Shown here: positions 33,950 through 44,945 of the stretch, piece by piece
Numbering within the stretch: position 1 is the stretch's first letter
Layout: every line of letters starts with the position of its first letter
Source: Biomphalaria glabrata
Taxonomy: Eukaryota; Mollusca; Gastropoda; Planorbidae
Assembly (NCBI RefSeq): GCF_947242115.1
Contig: NC_074725.1
Location: 13,216,511-13,280,510, forward strand
Direction: 5' to 3'
Length of the DNA: 64,000 bases
Notes under the pieces: generated by a model
Told to the model about the DNA's origin: nothing
Database searches by the model: none
What the model saw: the letters and a program-made list of their open reading frames with translations, nothing else
Position numbers and translations under genes: made by a program

Positions 33950-34016
33950 AGATGCAGACCATCATGAAGATGTAGACCAACATGAAGATGCAGACCAGCA
34001 TGATGATGAAATGTAA
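33950..34016 (+). CDS. Possible terminal exon with DQHEDAD-type repeat
   Basis: After a TTCTTATTTAG acceptor-like site at 33928-33938 an open segment encodes a repeating acidic/His peptide (DQHDEDADHHEDVDQHED, then ADQHDDEM) and stops at TAA 34014-34016. The repeat is 18 bp (six residues), so slippage is possible. No upstream exon with matching phase was identified. It may be chance. Confidence 0.2.
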
Positions 34017-36192
34017 ACTAAAATATTGATATGTAATGAATAAAATGGTAAGCAATGCTGTGTATATCAATTTATATTTTCTTTATACTAAACCCCTAAG
34101 TCAAGTTTTGTGTTTCACTGACTATGAAAATGTTTTGATCAATTTTTTTTCTCTTTACAGTGAACATCTTGAGAAGTAAAACAATTCCTAGAGGCCAAGA
34201 CACAGACACACCGGATATATTTAAGATTTTCCTTTTCTACCATCATATAGAGTCTTCCTTGTGCTCTAAGGGAACCTGCCATTATCTTTTGATTGCTAAT
34301 TGGGGTTGATGTTTTTACATTCCTACTGCATCTGAAAGAAATGAACATTTCCCTAATGCTACTTCAAAACCAGACAAAGACAATCTTAGTGACCAAGCTG
34401 CAATACAGGACCCAGTAGGAAACAAGAATCCTCCCAGCATCAGGTTGAGTACCCATGCTCACCTACTAGAGTGGTGACACACACTTCTACACCCACAGTT
34501 AGACATCCTGAACCCTGTAACCCAACCTCACAACATGGTTACATTACTAGAAGTGGTTGCAAGTCAGAAAACCTAACAGATACAATGAATAGGACAATGA
34601 TTTCTAATACATGTACAACTACTCGTGATGTTCTTTGTAAGAACTAATTAGGTGGAATCACCATAATAGACTTGTATCTTGTTATATATTGAGGTATATA
34701 TTGACAATCAGTCCAGTTATTGTTCTTTTTTTTTTTTAATATTCCTTTTTTCCCCCAATCTTCTTGTTGTTTCAGTTAAATGTTTTTATCTTTTTTGTTT
34801 TTGGAGGAGGGAGGGGCTGTGGTATATTATCATTATTATTATTGGAGTCACAACACCAAAGCCTTGCTACATTATGCTTTTATTTCAATTTATTATCTCC
34901 CCTGTTTTTGTGTGCTATAATACATATGGTCATTAGTCTCACATCTATGCACTTTGTTCTATGCTTTTTATAGTTAAATAGTGACTTGACATTATTTAGA
35001 TCAACTATATGTTATATTATATTATTATATTTAAAATAAAACTTAACATTTTCTACGCTGTTATTAATATGAATGTTTTGCTTGTGTTGTTATGAATGCA
35101 GTTTTCAGTTTTAGTCCGAAATCATAGTTGAGAAATTTTCCTTAGATAAAGATCTATTAATATTTAGTATTGACTATATTAATATTTACTATTTAGTATT
35201 GTCAGACTTCACTAAAGCATTAATTTTATCCCCTTAGTCTATTTAAAACTTTCAAATACTAATTCACTTTGTCTTATCTAATGATGATCATGGGGTATCC
35301 ACTTTGTCATTTCCATAGTCTCTGGTATGAACACTCACTGTCCTGGTGGGGGTTAGGGCTAGGATGTAATCTCTATTTCTGATGGAACACATGTAAAACC
35401 AATAAAATAAACAGTAGGCCTGGACTTAATTATCAGGGTATGCAAACATTTTTTATAATTGTGAACTGGCGCTCCCAGAGCTATTTTGTGTATTGTTATT
35501 TTTACTACTTTTGTAGACTAGTGCTAAGCTGTATGCTTATACTTCCGCCTATTATTATATGGGTTAGGGCAATGCTGTTTCCTTTACTTTTGACCAGTGG
35601 TCTGTTTGTCAGTTTTAATTATTCTGTACTTGGAACTGCCTGAAAGTTTCAGAATTATTTTTGTTTTTCTTATTTTACTTCATTAAGACTACTTTATAAA
35701 ATAGTTATATATGGTACATTATTTTTCTAATTGGAACAACTGTCAAAATAATTGGCATTTTGTTTTTTAAAGTTTGTTTTATAAAGTTTGTTTTAAAATG
35801 ATGGCCACTTCTAATGTTTATGTACTAGATCTTGTCCTTATGTTATTGTATTTTTTATCTGCAGTGTTTTGTAACTGCTGCTTTGCTCATTTGAATTAAA
35901 GTATCATTTTGTTATTTCTTCTCTATCTTTCTTGATTTCTTTTATCAAGCCCCTTGGTCACAGACTGAGATGCACAGATACAACCCACCCAGTAGACCTT
36001 CTGACAAGTGTAACTTCTTGTTAGCACAGGCTAGACATGACCTTGGGCCCCGCCATGCTAACATAATACTAATATTCTTTTGATATCATTCCAGACAGCA
36101 TTGAGACCATTCCTGTCCCTAACAATACATAATTACCTTGTTGTAGAATAAAGGTTGAGCAAATAGTTAAAAGCTTCTACATAATTCACTTG
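34017..36192. other. Long AT-rich interval, no convincing gene
   Basis: 34150-34650 has open, slightly coding-like pieces (VRHPEPCNPTSQHGYITRSG) that might be a remnant of a retroelement polyprotein tail. The evidence is too thin to call. The rest (34660-36192) is AT-rich with no recognised gene or repeat. Confidence 0.4.
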
Positions 36193-36425
36193 AAGGTGTG
36201 GTGGCTGAGCAGTAAAGTACTTGGCTTCCAAACATGGGTCCAGGGTTTGAAGACTGGGATTTTTAATTTTAGGACTATTAGGCACCTGTGACATGTTGGG
36301 GAAAAGTAAAGACTGTTGGTCATTGTGCTGGCCACCTGACACACTCATTGACCACAGGACACAGAAACAGATGAGCTTTATATCATCTGCCCTGCAGATT
36401 GCAAAGTCTGAAATGGGAAATTTAC
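36193..36425 (+). repeat. tRNA-derived SINE, family 2
   Basis: Plus-strand copy: GTGGTGGCTGAGCAGTAAAG head, GGTCCAGGGTTTGAAGACTG, GTTGGTCATTGTGCTGGCC, ending near CAAAGTCTGAAATGGG. Confidence 0.8.
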
Positions 36426-38052
36426 TTTTTTTTTTGACTTTATACAATCCACTTTAATATGTTTTTTAACATTTTGCTCTACTTCTCCCATTTTTTGTTT
36501 ATCATTCACTTTGTCTTTGGAATGTTTTCTTTTTGATAATGATTGAATATTGAGGTCAAATTAGACTAGTTGACTAAGAGTTTGTATAGTGTAATCACTG
36601 ATTAAATCTTTTTGGTAATTTTCCATTTCATGGCTTATTAAAATTCTTCATGTTCCTTGAAGTAATTACTGTACATTTCAAGGTGTATTGAGGCCATCAC
36701 AATGATCTGCTGTTACTTCCCTTTACCATTAACTTTCAAATACATTAATAGTTGTCTCAAAATATAAATTCAGACCGAACCTTGATGATAGAGAAATATA
36801 TGTAAAAGACTTGTTTTATACATATTAATTATCCAAGAGGTTGTTTAGTTACTATTAATTTAGAGTTATGTCCTCTTGAAACAGTTATGACACCAATTTA
36901 TTTACCAAAATATTTTTAAAACTCTCTTTAACTACAAATTTAAAAGACCTGATATCAAAAGACCAGATACCCAAAGGAATTCAAACTAAAACTATTGGTT
37001 TGCTTAACGATCGAGATTCTTCATGTTGCAGTTTTTCATATAATATTAATTTTATAAGCAGCTTATTATTGTATTAGGAAAAAGTTAAGATATTGTTACG
37101 ATTTACTATCAACCCTTGACAAAACAATGTGGCTAAGTCAAGAACCAGACAACATGGGCTCTAATATAAGGAGACACTTTAATGAGTGTAATAAATAATA
37201 AAGAGAAAACAATCAAATACAATATTGTTACAAAGCAATTAGCTAAACAAACCTGTTTGTAAGAGCTTTTAAGTGACATGGAAAAGCAAATGATCTCAAA
37301 TTAGATCATATAAATCTCAAACAAGATAAGATCACAAATGAGATAGATAGATCTCAAATAACATAAGATAAAATGTGTAAATTAAGAAAATAAAGCATGA
37401 GGAAAGCAAAATGACAAGATAGATATAAAACAGAATTAATCAATTAGCCTATTTTCCCAGCTAATAAATTTCATCTTTGATTCCCAAAGTAAAATGAGTC
37501 TAAAAAATTCTATACATTTTTTTTTTAACAAAAGAGAAAAATTAATTACAAAACTAAAAATAAATGTAAAGGCTTTCAGTAACTTTAGAACAGAACAAGT
37601 TTCCCTTAAACATTCCATCTCCTCAACATTCCATCTCCTCAACACTCCATCTCCTCAATACTCCATCTCCTCAATACTCCATTTGAAAACTTGAGCTTCT
37701 AAACTGAGGGAGAGACACTTTTAGTCTAGAAACAAGTAAGAAAAAAAAAAGCCAAAAACTGTCAAGGCAAAGTCTAGATCTAAGTTTAGATGTCAACACT
37801 TTATTTCTCAGTCTATTTGTTTGTTTAGATTCATGAGCGAGGATTTAGTTCAAACAGGATGTTAGAAGAAAGGAAGAATTCTAAACTAGGGAACAAGACA
37901 GTTACTGCTTTAGTTGCTCCGAGAGTTGCATCTTGATTTATAGGGTAGTGCTTATTTGAAATTGGTTGAAACCATCTTCTAACTCAAGCTAAGTGATGGT
38001 TACCTTTGTTTTGGTTATAAACACATTCACTATTTGCCTATCATTTTCCAGG
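36426..38052. other. AT-rich interval with a 17-bp tandem array
   Basis: No gene recognised. 37612-37682 carries about five units of the 17-bp repeat CATTCCATCTCCTCAAC or CACTCCATCTCCTCAAT. The open frames over it follow the repeat. Confidence 0.5.
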
Positions 38053-38308
38053 ATTGGGGCGTGGTGGCTGAGTCATTAAGGTGCTAGTCTTCTGAACCTG
38101 GGATTTTGAATTTCGGGATTTTTAGGGCACCCCTGAGTCCACCCAACTCTAATGGGTGCCTTACTTTAGTTGGGGAAAGTAAAGGCGGTTGGTCGTTGTG
38201 CTGATCATATAACACCTTCGTTAGCTGTAGGCCACAGAAACAGATGACCTTTACATCATCTGCCCTATATAGGGCAATATCGAGCACAACAGCTGAAAGG
38301 GGGAAACC
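38053..38308 (+). repeat. tRNA-derived SINE, family 2
   Basis: Plus-strand copy: GCGTGGTGGCTGAGTCATTA head, CTAATGGGTGCC, GGCGGTTGGTCGTTGTGCTG, ending near CAGCTGAAAGGGGG. Confidence 0.8.
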
Positions 38309-38429
38309 TTAAATAAGTATTTAAATAACAACCAACACTATAAGCTTGAAGGGCAACCTTCATTGGCAGATGAAAGAAACTAAGAGCTTTCACAGACCCT
38401 AGTCTATAGCCATCTTTTTGCATTATCTT

Positions 38430-38720
38430 CTTATTCTTCTTATCCTAGATGATTACATCCTACTCAGGTCCCTAGGTCAATCTAGTCATGCAAGTTAGTC
38501 AATGACTTAAACTCTGCCAATGCACTGGTTTCCTGGCTGACTCAGGCAACCCATTCCATGCTCTAATAGCATTAGGGAAGAAGGAGTATAAATTTGTCCT
38601 AGCAATTGAAATGAGAAATGTGCCTTTATCTTTGTCTTTCTAAGTATTTTTTAAAGCTTTGTTTTGTATTTGAAGTTTATAGTTTAATGTTTTATGTATA
38701 ATTGCTACTTTATTTTGAAG
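38430..38720 (-). mobile_element. LINE 3' end fragment
   Basis: The minus strand carries the shared LINE tail (TTCTTCTTATCCTAGATGAT on plus) and the C-terminal block (GGCAACCCATTCCATGCTCT on plus). It is homologous to 42921-43370 and has several stops. Confidence 0.65.
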
Positions 38721-38904
38721 TAAACTCAACATTTAAGGGCACATTTGGATATTGCGTGACACCAAAAAATTACTTTGTTTTAAGCCCAATCCCCAAGAGA
38801 GTAACGTAACAAAAAAAAATGAATTTTACAAAAGTCTTATTTGTTAATTTTTATTTTCACTAATTACATTTGTCATCCTGGTAGCTATAAATATGATGGA
38901 ACAA

Positions 38905-39150
38905 GGATCGACCTTTAAAGGCACTTTGATGATGGGAAAAGTATCGACCTTTTAAGGCGTTTTGATGAAGTGAAAAGTATCGACCTTTAAAGGTGCTTTG
39001 ATTATGGGAAAAGTTTCGACCTTTATATGCGATTTAATGATATGAAAAGTATTGACCTTTATATGCGATTTAATGATATGAAAAGTATCGACCTTTATAT
39101 GCACTTTGATGATGTGAAAAGTATCGACCTTTATTTGCACTTTGATGATG
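38905..39150 (+). repeat. 36-bp tandem repeat, ~7 units
   Basis: The unit TCGACCTTTAAAGGCACTTT followed by GATGATGGGAAAAGTA starts near 38909, 38945, 38981, 39017, 39053, 39089 and 39125. Because 36 is a multiple of three, both strands show long repetitive open frames; these are not taken as genes. Confidence 0.9.
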
Positions 39151-39423
39151 TATTTAGTTTTTTCCCTCCAATAAACAAGATAAAGAAACAATGTGCTGGT
39201 TTTGTCACAATGTAATCAGGTCGCCTGCCGAGGCCGAATAACACGTCGGAAAACTTTTGGTGTTACAAAAAAACAACAACGGGTACTTTTTCCATTACTA
39301 ATTTTAGAAAACCCAAGTGTGATGACTTTCTAATTGTTATTGAACAAGAATCATCAAATTAAAGTAAAAAACTGGTCAACCTCAATGAAATATCAACCAG
39401 CAGCACTTTATTCACTACTAAGT

Positions 39424-39447
39424 CTATATATATATATATATATATAT
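39424..39447 (+). repeat. (TA)n microsatellite
   Basis: A short TA run directly before the hAT end fragment. Confidence 0.85.
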
Positions 39448-39464
39448 TGCGGAGGGGTGTGTGT

Positions 39465-39588
39465 AAAAAAATAACCCCCGCACCGAAAAAATCCTGGCTA
39501 CGCCCATGATATGACATGCCAATTGTAGGCCGTTTTTTTTTTTTTTTTGGTAATGCCCGGGCCGACTTTGATACCCACTCCGCCCCTG
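39465..39588 (+). mobile_element. hAT terminal fragment (B end)
   Basis: Ends GATACCCACTCCGCCCCTG and carries the same terminal ~110 bp as 3583-3680. No partner end was found next to it. Confidence 0.65.
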
Positions 39589-39954
39589 GATCTATTTAGG
39601 CCTGTGTAATAATAATAAATATAATTATAATAATCTTTATTGTCCGTAAGGAAATTTTAAATTGTCTTGCAATTTGTGCATTACACCAAACAAAACATTG
39701 TAACTACACAAAAAAAAAAGCAAAATGTACATTCACACCTGACTCTCTCATAATTTACATGTGAAAAGTTTATATCAAATTGTTTCTATTTAATGATTTG
39801 ATTGCCAGAGAACAAAAGAGTGTTTGTGTTTAACATGTTAAAAATATAAAAAGCATTATGAATAAAAATATTTATATATTGATGAAATTAGGGCTTAAAG
39901 TTTAAGCCTTAACAGCACAATTGCACAATGACTACGAACAAAAATATTTAATTG
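39589..39954. other. AT-rich interval, no gene seen
   Basis: No coding frame. The first bases (TAGGCCTGTGTAATAATAAT) resemble the flank near 3555. Confidence 0.45.
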
Positions 39955-40012
39955 GGGATGAAATGACCGGGGAAGAAATGACCGGGGATGAAATGATCGG
40001 TCCCCTTAAAAA
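39955..40012 (+). repeat. Array of ~15-bp modules (GGGGATGAAATGACC)
   Basis: Three units: GGGGATGAAATGACC, GGGGAAGAAATGACC, GGGGATGAAATGATC. The architecture matches the modules at 7936 and 54428. Confidence 0.75.
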
Positions 40013-40204
40013 AGTATTTGTTAGACAACTATTTAGAATTTGTGCAGGGAAGTTCCTTAAACAATGTAAAGGGCAATAGAGAAGTGGTCAGGGAGTCTGG
40101 ATGGTCATATTTCTAAAACAGAACTAAAAATATGACTTTAAAAACAATTTAGGCCTACGTTGCACCTTTAAAGTAATGGCAACATTAAGTATTTTCAGTT
40201 AATA

Positions 40205-40723
40205 CAGTGATGCTCAACCTTACTCGACCTGTGGGCCATTTTCATTTCCAACACCCGTGTAGCGGGCCACATCAACAAAAAAAGATACAGAAACGAAATG
40301 TAATTAGCCTGTAACTATTAGAAGAAACCTGTGGATCCAGTACCCGTAGTTTAACAATCTTTTATTCGCGGCTCAAATCAAGATTGCCGTTTATATGTTG
40401 TTCTTTTTTTTTATACAGCCATACAAGTTTATAGAACAAACGTGTTGACTTTTTATAATGTTCCACAAACAAGTAAAGATCCGTTCACTTTCTTTTCCTT
40501 TTGGATTCTATATTTAGAGTCCTATCTCATAAACCATAAATGCACAAATGTTAAAGGCCTGGTAGGCCTACCGATCCATTAGAGAAACAAATTAAAGACC
40601 CCTAACGTAGGTAAAGATGCATTTTTTCAACCACTTCATTTTATACACCGAAGTTTTGGCGGACAAGATGAAACTACGTCGCGGACCGCATCTGGCCCGC
40701 GGGCCGTATTTTGAGTATCACTG
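40205..40723 (+). mobile_element. hAT MITE, 519 bp, with 8-bp duplication
   Basis: Inverted ends CAGTGATGCTCAA...TTGAGTATCACTG, flanked by the perfect 8-bp repeat AGTTAATA at 40197-40204 and 40724-40731. It has no coding frame. The right terminus (GGCCCGCGGGCCGTATTTTG) is homologous to the left terminus of the transposase-bearing hAT at 15882, so the two are related. Confidence 0.92.
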
Positions 40724-40731
40724 AGTTAATA

Positions 40732-41246
40732 TAATGACTCAAACTTAATCCTATTCAGTAGATATACTGGAGCTATTGTCTCAAAAAAGTAACTGACAAA
40801 TAACAAAAAAAAAAGGCAAATTTAATGAACATGACTTTGATTCTAAATGTTAATTTAAAATTCAAAATTATAGTTTAGAATTAGACGGCATTGTCCATCA
40901 TGAATGAAAAAGAAAAAAATATTAAATATATTAAAAAAAACAAACAAAGCTTATATAAGAGAAAGAAGTGCACGTTTACAGGCAAAGGCCTATATCCCAG
41001 TACTGTTAGATTTATTCCCTTTTCTATATAAAACAAAATTAATCAATTACTACTAATCAATTAATTAATTAATCTGTTAATTTTTTATTATTGAGTCAGG
41101 ATTTGTTGATCTGATATTGGGAAGTGCTAAAAATGACGGGTACAAAATTTAAGACAGACTGAGTTGATATACGCTTTGTAAAAGCGTGAATAAAAAGAAA
41201 ATGATGCGTTTTGTGTGTGTAATCTATTTTTAATTCGTAGGAAGAT
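40732..41246. other. AT-rich interval upstream of tRNA end, no gene seen
   Basis: No coding frame or repeat recognised. Confidence 0.45.
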
Positions 41247-41257
41247 AAAAAAAAAAA
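41247..41257 (-). terminator. RNA polymerase III terminator of tRNA-Met
   Basis: A run of 11 T on the minus strand begins two bases after the tRNA 3' end, as expected for a Pol III terminator. Confidence 0.85.
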
Positions 41258-41258
41258 C

Positions 41259-41352
41259 TGCCCCGGGTGAGGATCGAACTCACGACCTTCAGATTGCTCT
41301 TCGAGCTGTAGTGATTATGAGACTGACGCGCTACCTACTGCGCTACCGAGGC
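41259..41352 (-). tRNA. Elongator tRNA-Met (CAU) with a 21-nt intron
   Basis: The minus strand reads GCCTCGGTAGCGCAGTAGG and onward, matching the well-known animal elongator tRNA-Met almost base for base: D arm GCGC...GCGC, anticodon loop CTCATAA, T arm GTGAGTTCGATCCTCAC and acceptor GCCTCGG/CCGGGGC, with discriminator A. Anticodon CAT is at 41317-41319. After base 37 (41316) a 21-nt insertion (41295-41315) sits at the canonical intron position; without it the tRNA is 73 nt. The intron can form a small GCTC/GAGC hairpin. A T11 terminator follows. Internal A and B boxes are intact, so it is probably functional. Confidence 0.95.
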
Positions 41353-41556
41353 CACATAGTTGCGAAGAATTTTTTTATTACTATACCTTATGCCTTCCTT
41401 CTCGTGTTCGCAACGCCTTCTTTTCATTATTTATATTTATGATTCTCAATAACTACTAATAAATGGCATAAACTAAGAAACAAAAAATGATAAAGATATA
41501 GAATGCTTATCTGTAATGTTCATATAAACTTTCTATTATTTACAGACAGTAGTGAA
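41353..41556. other. Short AT-rich interval
   Basis: Contains the acceptor-like CTATTATTTACAG (41533-41545) just before the putative secreted-peptide exon. Confidence 0.4.
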
Positions 41557-41796
41557 ATGAGATTAATTCTGCTACAAACATTTTTGTTTTTGTCTCTAAC
41601 ATTTTTACAGACTACAAGCTTTGTCTCTAGTGAATATTTTCCAACCAATCATTGCTCTCTAAACTCGCGAAGTGTGTCAGTGGGCTGGATTGGCCTCAAG
41701 CGAGGGGGGAAGCGCAGCCAGCAGTTCTTCCCGTTCATGCTAGGTCTGTGTAACTGTGTTATTATGGTCGACAGAATGTGTTCTGAACTTGGATGA
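41557..41796 (+). CDS. Candidate secreted peptide exon (79 aa)
   Basis: An ATG at 41557, eleven bases after a TATTTACAG acceptor-like site, opens MRLILLQTFLFLSLTFLQ followed by TTSFVSS, a textbook signal peptide with cleavage near residue 25. The mature part has a dibasic stretch (LKRGGKRSQQFFPFM) and Cys at C33, C65, C67 and C75. Codons in the second half are GC-richer than the surroundings, as in real coding sequence. A donor-like CTAG/GTCTGT lies at 41741, so the exon may end there. The L-G-L-C-N-C-V segment faintly recalls the C-terminal C-x-C-V of IL-17 cytokines, and GGKR recalls prohormone processing. Neither identification is secure. Confidence 0.35.
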   Translation: MRLILLQTFLFLSLTFLQTTSFVSSEYFPTNHCSLNSRSVSVGWIGLKRGGKRSQQFFPFMLGLCNCVIMVDRMCSELG

Positions 41797-42059
41797 ATAA
41801 CTATCGCATTTCCATGGAAAATGCTTACCCTTTATATTCCTAGGATTTTACTTTGGTGTGCATGTTTATCTTCTGCTAGTGGCTACCTAAATCTGTACTT
41901 AAGCCCGCAAGAGACCTTACGTTTATTAGGTGAGTACACATTTTTTTCTCAACTGACTCAACCGACCCCCTCCCCCTCTTGATCTCTCTTTCAAGCTCAG
42001 TTTTATATTTCAAATAGCATTTAGTATGATTTAGATCTTGATATGTACTCCTCGCGCAT
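41797..42059. other. Interval, no gene seen
   Basis: Short frames on the minus strand have no support. Confidence 0.4.
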
Positions 42060-42490
42060 TTAACATACACAAGAGCTAGATCTAGTCTTGACCTATTGTG
42101 TGCACTCACGTTTAAACTAGAATCTATATAATAACAAAGATCTAGACTAGTCTACATTATTTCTAGATTTATTATCCTTATAGATCTAGATCTAGATATA
42201 TCTTATCCAATTATCCAGTCTTGAGACACCGAGTCTCAATTCAGGCTTAACAAAAATAATGGCATAGATCTAAATAAATGTGTGCATTTTTCGTTTGAAC
42301 AACAATAACCCGTCACGAATTAGAAAAAAAAATTAGATTTAGATTAGAATCCGTAGACTATATATCTAGTAGAGTCTAGTATAAGTATATAAGTCTATAG
42401 ATCTAGATAAAGATCTACATTATTCTGTATCTAGTTGAATCTAGAGTCTAGAATAAGTCAGTGTAGACTATATAAATATAAGTCTATAAA
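42060..42490. repeat. TCTAGATCTAGA-rich region
   Basis: Dense overlapping TCTAGA, AGATCTAG and TCTATA words without a fixed period. Same background motif as 13930-14100. Confidence 0.6.
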
Positions 42491-42920
42491 TAAGGTAGCC
42501 TTTGACTTCAGAATTTAGTCTATTGCGATATCAGTCATTACATATTCCAAGTTTAATTGTATTCTCTTGTTATAGAATTAGTTTGCATGCCACTATTATT
42601 GATGTTAAATTATACCTAAGGTATGTTTTCATAAGCCAAGGGTAATAAATATGACTGTATGACTATAGGCCTATCACGATAATGGAAAAAATCTTGATTT
42701 ACGATTTTCAGTGCTATGAGCCTATGAGTGCATGCTACCCAATAGGCGAATTAGCTAGATATGACTAGATTATGGCTTAGATATAGATAATAATAATAAG
42801 GCTAGTCTTCGAGTAGATATAGATCTACATAGACATAGCCTACTGTAAATCTAAACCTAAACCTGCTTTTTTACTTTAGTTAGGACGATATTAGTATATA
42901 CTAGTATATACATCCTCTGT

Positions 42921-43370
42921 TTGGGATCCATCCCTCAAGAAAACATAAAGAAACTAGAACAAATACAAAACAGAGCAGTGAGATTTATAGCAAACAAACA
43001 TTCCAATTTGATTACAGTAACACCCTCAGTAAAATCTCTAAACTTAGAGACACTTCAGGACAGAAGACTAAAAAGTAAAGTAGCTATAATACATAAAACA
43101 CTTAACCATAATTTACAAATAGAAAAACAAAACGAGGCACATTTCTTATTCCATACGCTAGAACGAATTCGCACAAGTGCTCTTTCTTCCCTATTGCCAT
43201 TAGAGTAAGGAATGGGTTGCCTGAACCAGCCAGGAAAAACAACGGATTTCCAGAGTTTAAGTCATCGATTAACATGCATGACTAGATTGACACATGAAAT
43301 GCATTGGACGTAATTATCTTCTTTTTTGAAGTATGCCTAACGTCTGTAATATATAAGATAAGACAAGGCT
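42921..43370 (+). pseudogene. LINE ORF2 C-terminal region plus 3' tail, 5'-truncated
   Basis: Translates as GSIPQENIKKLEQIQNRAVR, then FIANKHSNLITVTPSVKSLN and further, a conserved C-terminal block of Jockey/CR1-like non-LTR polymerases (L-E-x-I-Q-N-R-A-V-R-F). A frame change near 43200 is followed by RNGLPEPARKNNGFPEFKSS then INMHD and a stop. The 3' tail (GGACGTAATTATCTTCTTTT, then ATATAAGATAAGAC) ends at 43370. It is the best copy of this LINE end in the window; others are at 8930, 11105, 38430 and 56145. Confidence 0.8.
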
Positions 43371-44129
43371 TAAATGGGAGATTTTTTTTTAAATTACGAT
43401 TTTTAAAAAAATATTTTTAAAACAATTTTCCTCTTGAAATCAAGATCTAAACAACAGTTAATGTTTATTTTCAATCACATGTTATGATGATAATGTTCCA
43501 TATTTGTTTATGTTGGATTTATCTACGTTTATTCTTTACAAACGATTTAGTGATACAATATGTCTTGTGACACAGTCTTTTGTGACATAGTCTTTCTTGT
43601 GAAATCACCATCTAAACAACAACAAAGGAAACAAAGACATACATGCCATCAATTAAGGCGGTGACAATCAGTGACACTTGCACGTGACAATTGTTACCTG
43701 AACGTATTTTAATACTGTACACATCTGACTTTAGTGACGAGTGGGGAAAAAAACACCAACAGATTCAGACAAATTGAAATGTCATTTTTTTTTATTTTGT
43801 GTAAAAAAAAAAAGGAAAAACAATATATATGTTTTAAGGATTGTCAAGACACATTTCGAAGCGAATTCGAAATAATATCAGAAAATTGATTCGTATAACT
43901 CATGGTTTCGTCTGTTTTATACATTTCTATTTATTCCTTGTGCCACAATCCTATATCTTCGTGTGTCTTGTGACTCAGTCTAAGAAGTAGGCTTACAAGT
44001 CTTGGGTTTGCTCATTTTATTGACTTGAAAGCGGACTAAGTGTAGCTGTAAATCAACTTCGGCGTTTTATACTCTTTTAACTCAACGGTCTCCAGATCTT
44101 TGACGACTCTTATTATTTTCTTTTTATTG
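43371..44129. other. AT-rich interval, no gene seen
   Basis: Only short frames; no repeat recognised. Confidence 0.5.
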
Positions 44130-44249
44130 AGTTCGGAATCTCAAGAGGTGCACTACGTCAAACGTGGCCGCCATGCGGTCGCTATGCACATGTAGTAAAA
44201 ATGCGATTTTCTCGGCGCTGCAGCGAGGCGCATAGGTTTTGGGAATCAC
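44130..44249 (-). mobile_element. hAT terminal relic
   Basis: Ends GCATAGGTTTTGGGAATCACTG, whose reverse starts CAGTGATTCCCAAAACC, a hAT-like terminus. No left end or duplication was found. Confidence 0.35.
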
Positions 44250-44521
44250 TGTTGGAAGAGCCCATCACGTGACAGGAAAGTAAAAAAGTCTCATAGTTGT
44301 CTCATTAACGGAACAATATGCACATCTATTTTCACTTGAATACGAAGACAGTTAAGTTAAAGAATAGGCTGGAACTTGGCGATAAAATTATTTTTAATTA
44401 GTTAGAACACATTCAACACAATGTATGAATTAGACAAGTACAAGAGTTTCTCTAAGTACTATGATTCAGTAGATTAAAAGTGTATTTGTTGAAGGAACTG
44501 AATTCTGGCTTGAAAGATTCA

Positions 44522-44700
44522 CAATGGACCTCATTCACCAATCGTAAACAAATAACATTTAGCCACGTGATAGTATTGATAAAACAATGAAAATTACGTA
44601 TCACGTGAAAGCCTTTATGGATTGCGTAATTTGTGTACAAGATATAGAGAACCACGTGGCAAAATGTTGTTTGTTTACGATTGATGAATGAGGTCCATTG
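44522..44700 (+). mobile_element. MITE with ~48-bp inverted ends
   Basis: The left end CAATGGACCTCATTCACC (continuing to GCCACGTG) is the reverse complement of the right end, with a few mismatches; the right end finishes GAATGAGGTCCATTG. The core is about 85 bp. No convincing target duplication is visible, so the superfamily is open. The open frame covering it on the minus strand is an artefact. Confidence 0.8.
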
Positions 44701-44907
44701 ACACTGGAAACAATTTCTACACTTCTTGTAGATGAATTTCCATAGCAACACTATCCTTCATGAGACTACATTATCCTTCATGAGACTACATTTGAAATTT
44801 CGTTCCTCCTGGATCGCTATATTTTAATTTTTGAAAAAGTTCTCACTTTGTAGTTTCTGTCTTAGTAAGGTAACAATGAATCCGTAATATAACTGAAGCA
44901 ATACACA

Positions 44908-44937
44908 CAGGGCCAAATCGGCCTAAAGCCGGCCCTG
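44908..44937 (+). mobile_element. 30-bp hAT relic with intact 8-bp duplication
   Basis: CAGGGCCAAATCGG followed by CCTAAAGCCGGCCCTG is flanked by AATACACA on both sides (44900-44907 and 44938-44945). Only the two terminal pieces of a CAGGGCC-type hAT element remain, joined to each other. Confidence 0.8.
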
Positions 44938-44945
44938 AATACACA

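Noticed and set aside
34150-34660. Possible polyprotein tail remnant (PEPCNPTSQHGYITRSG)
   Set aside because: Only a faint resemblance to the C-terminus of gypsy-type polyproteins, with no neighbouring domains. Kept as a note in the interval entry.
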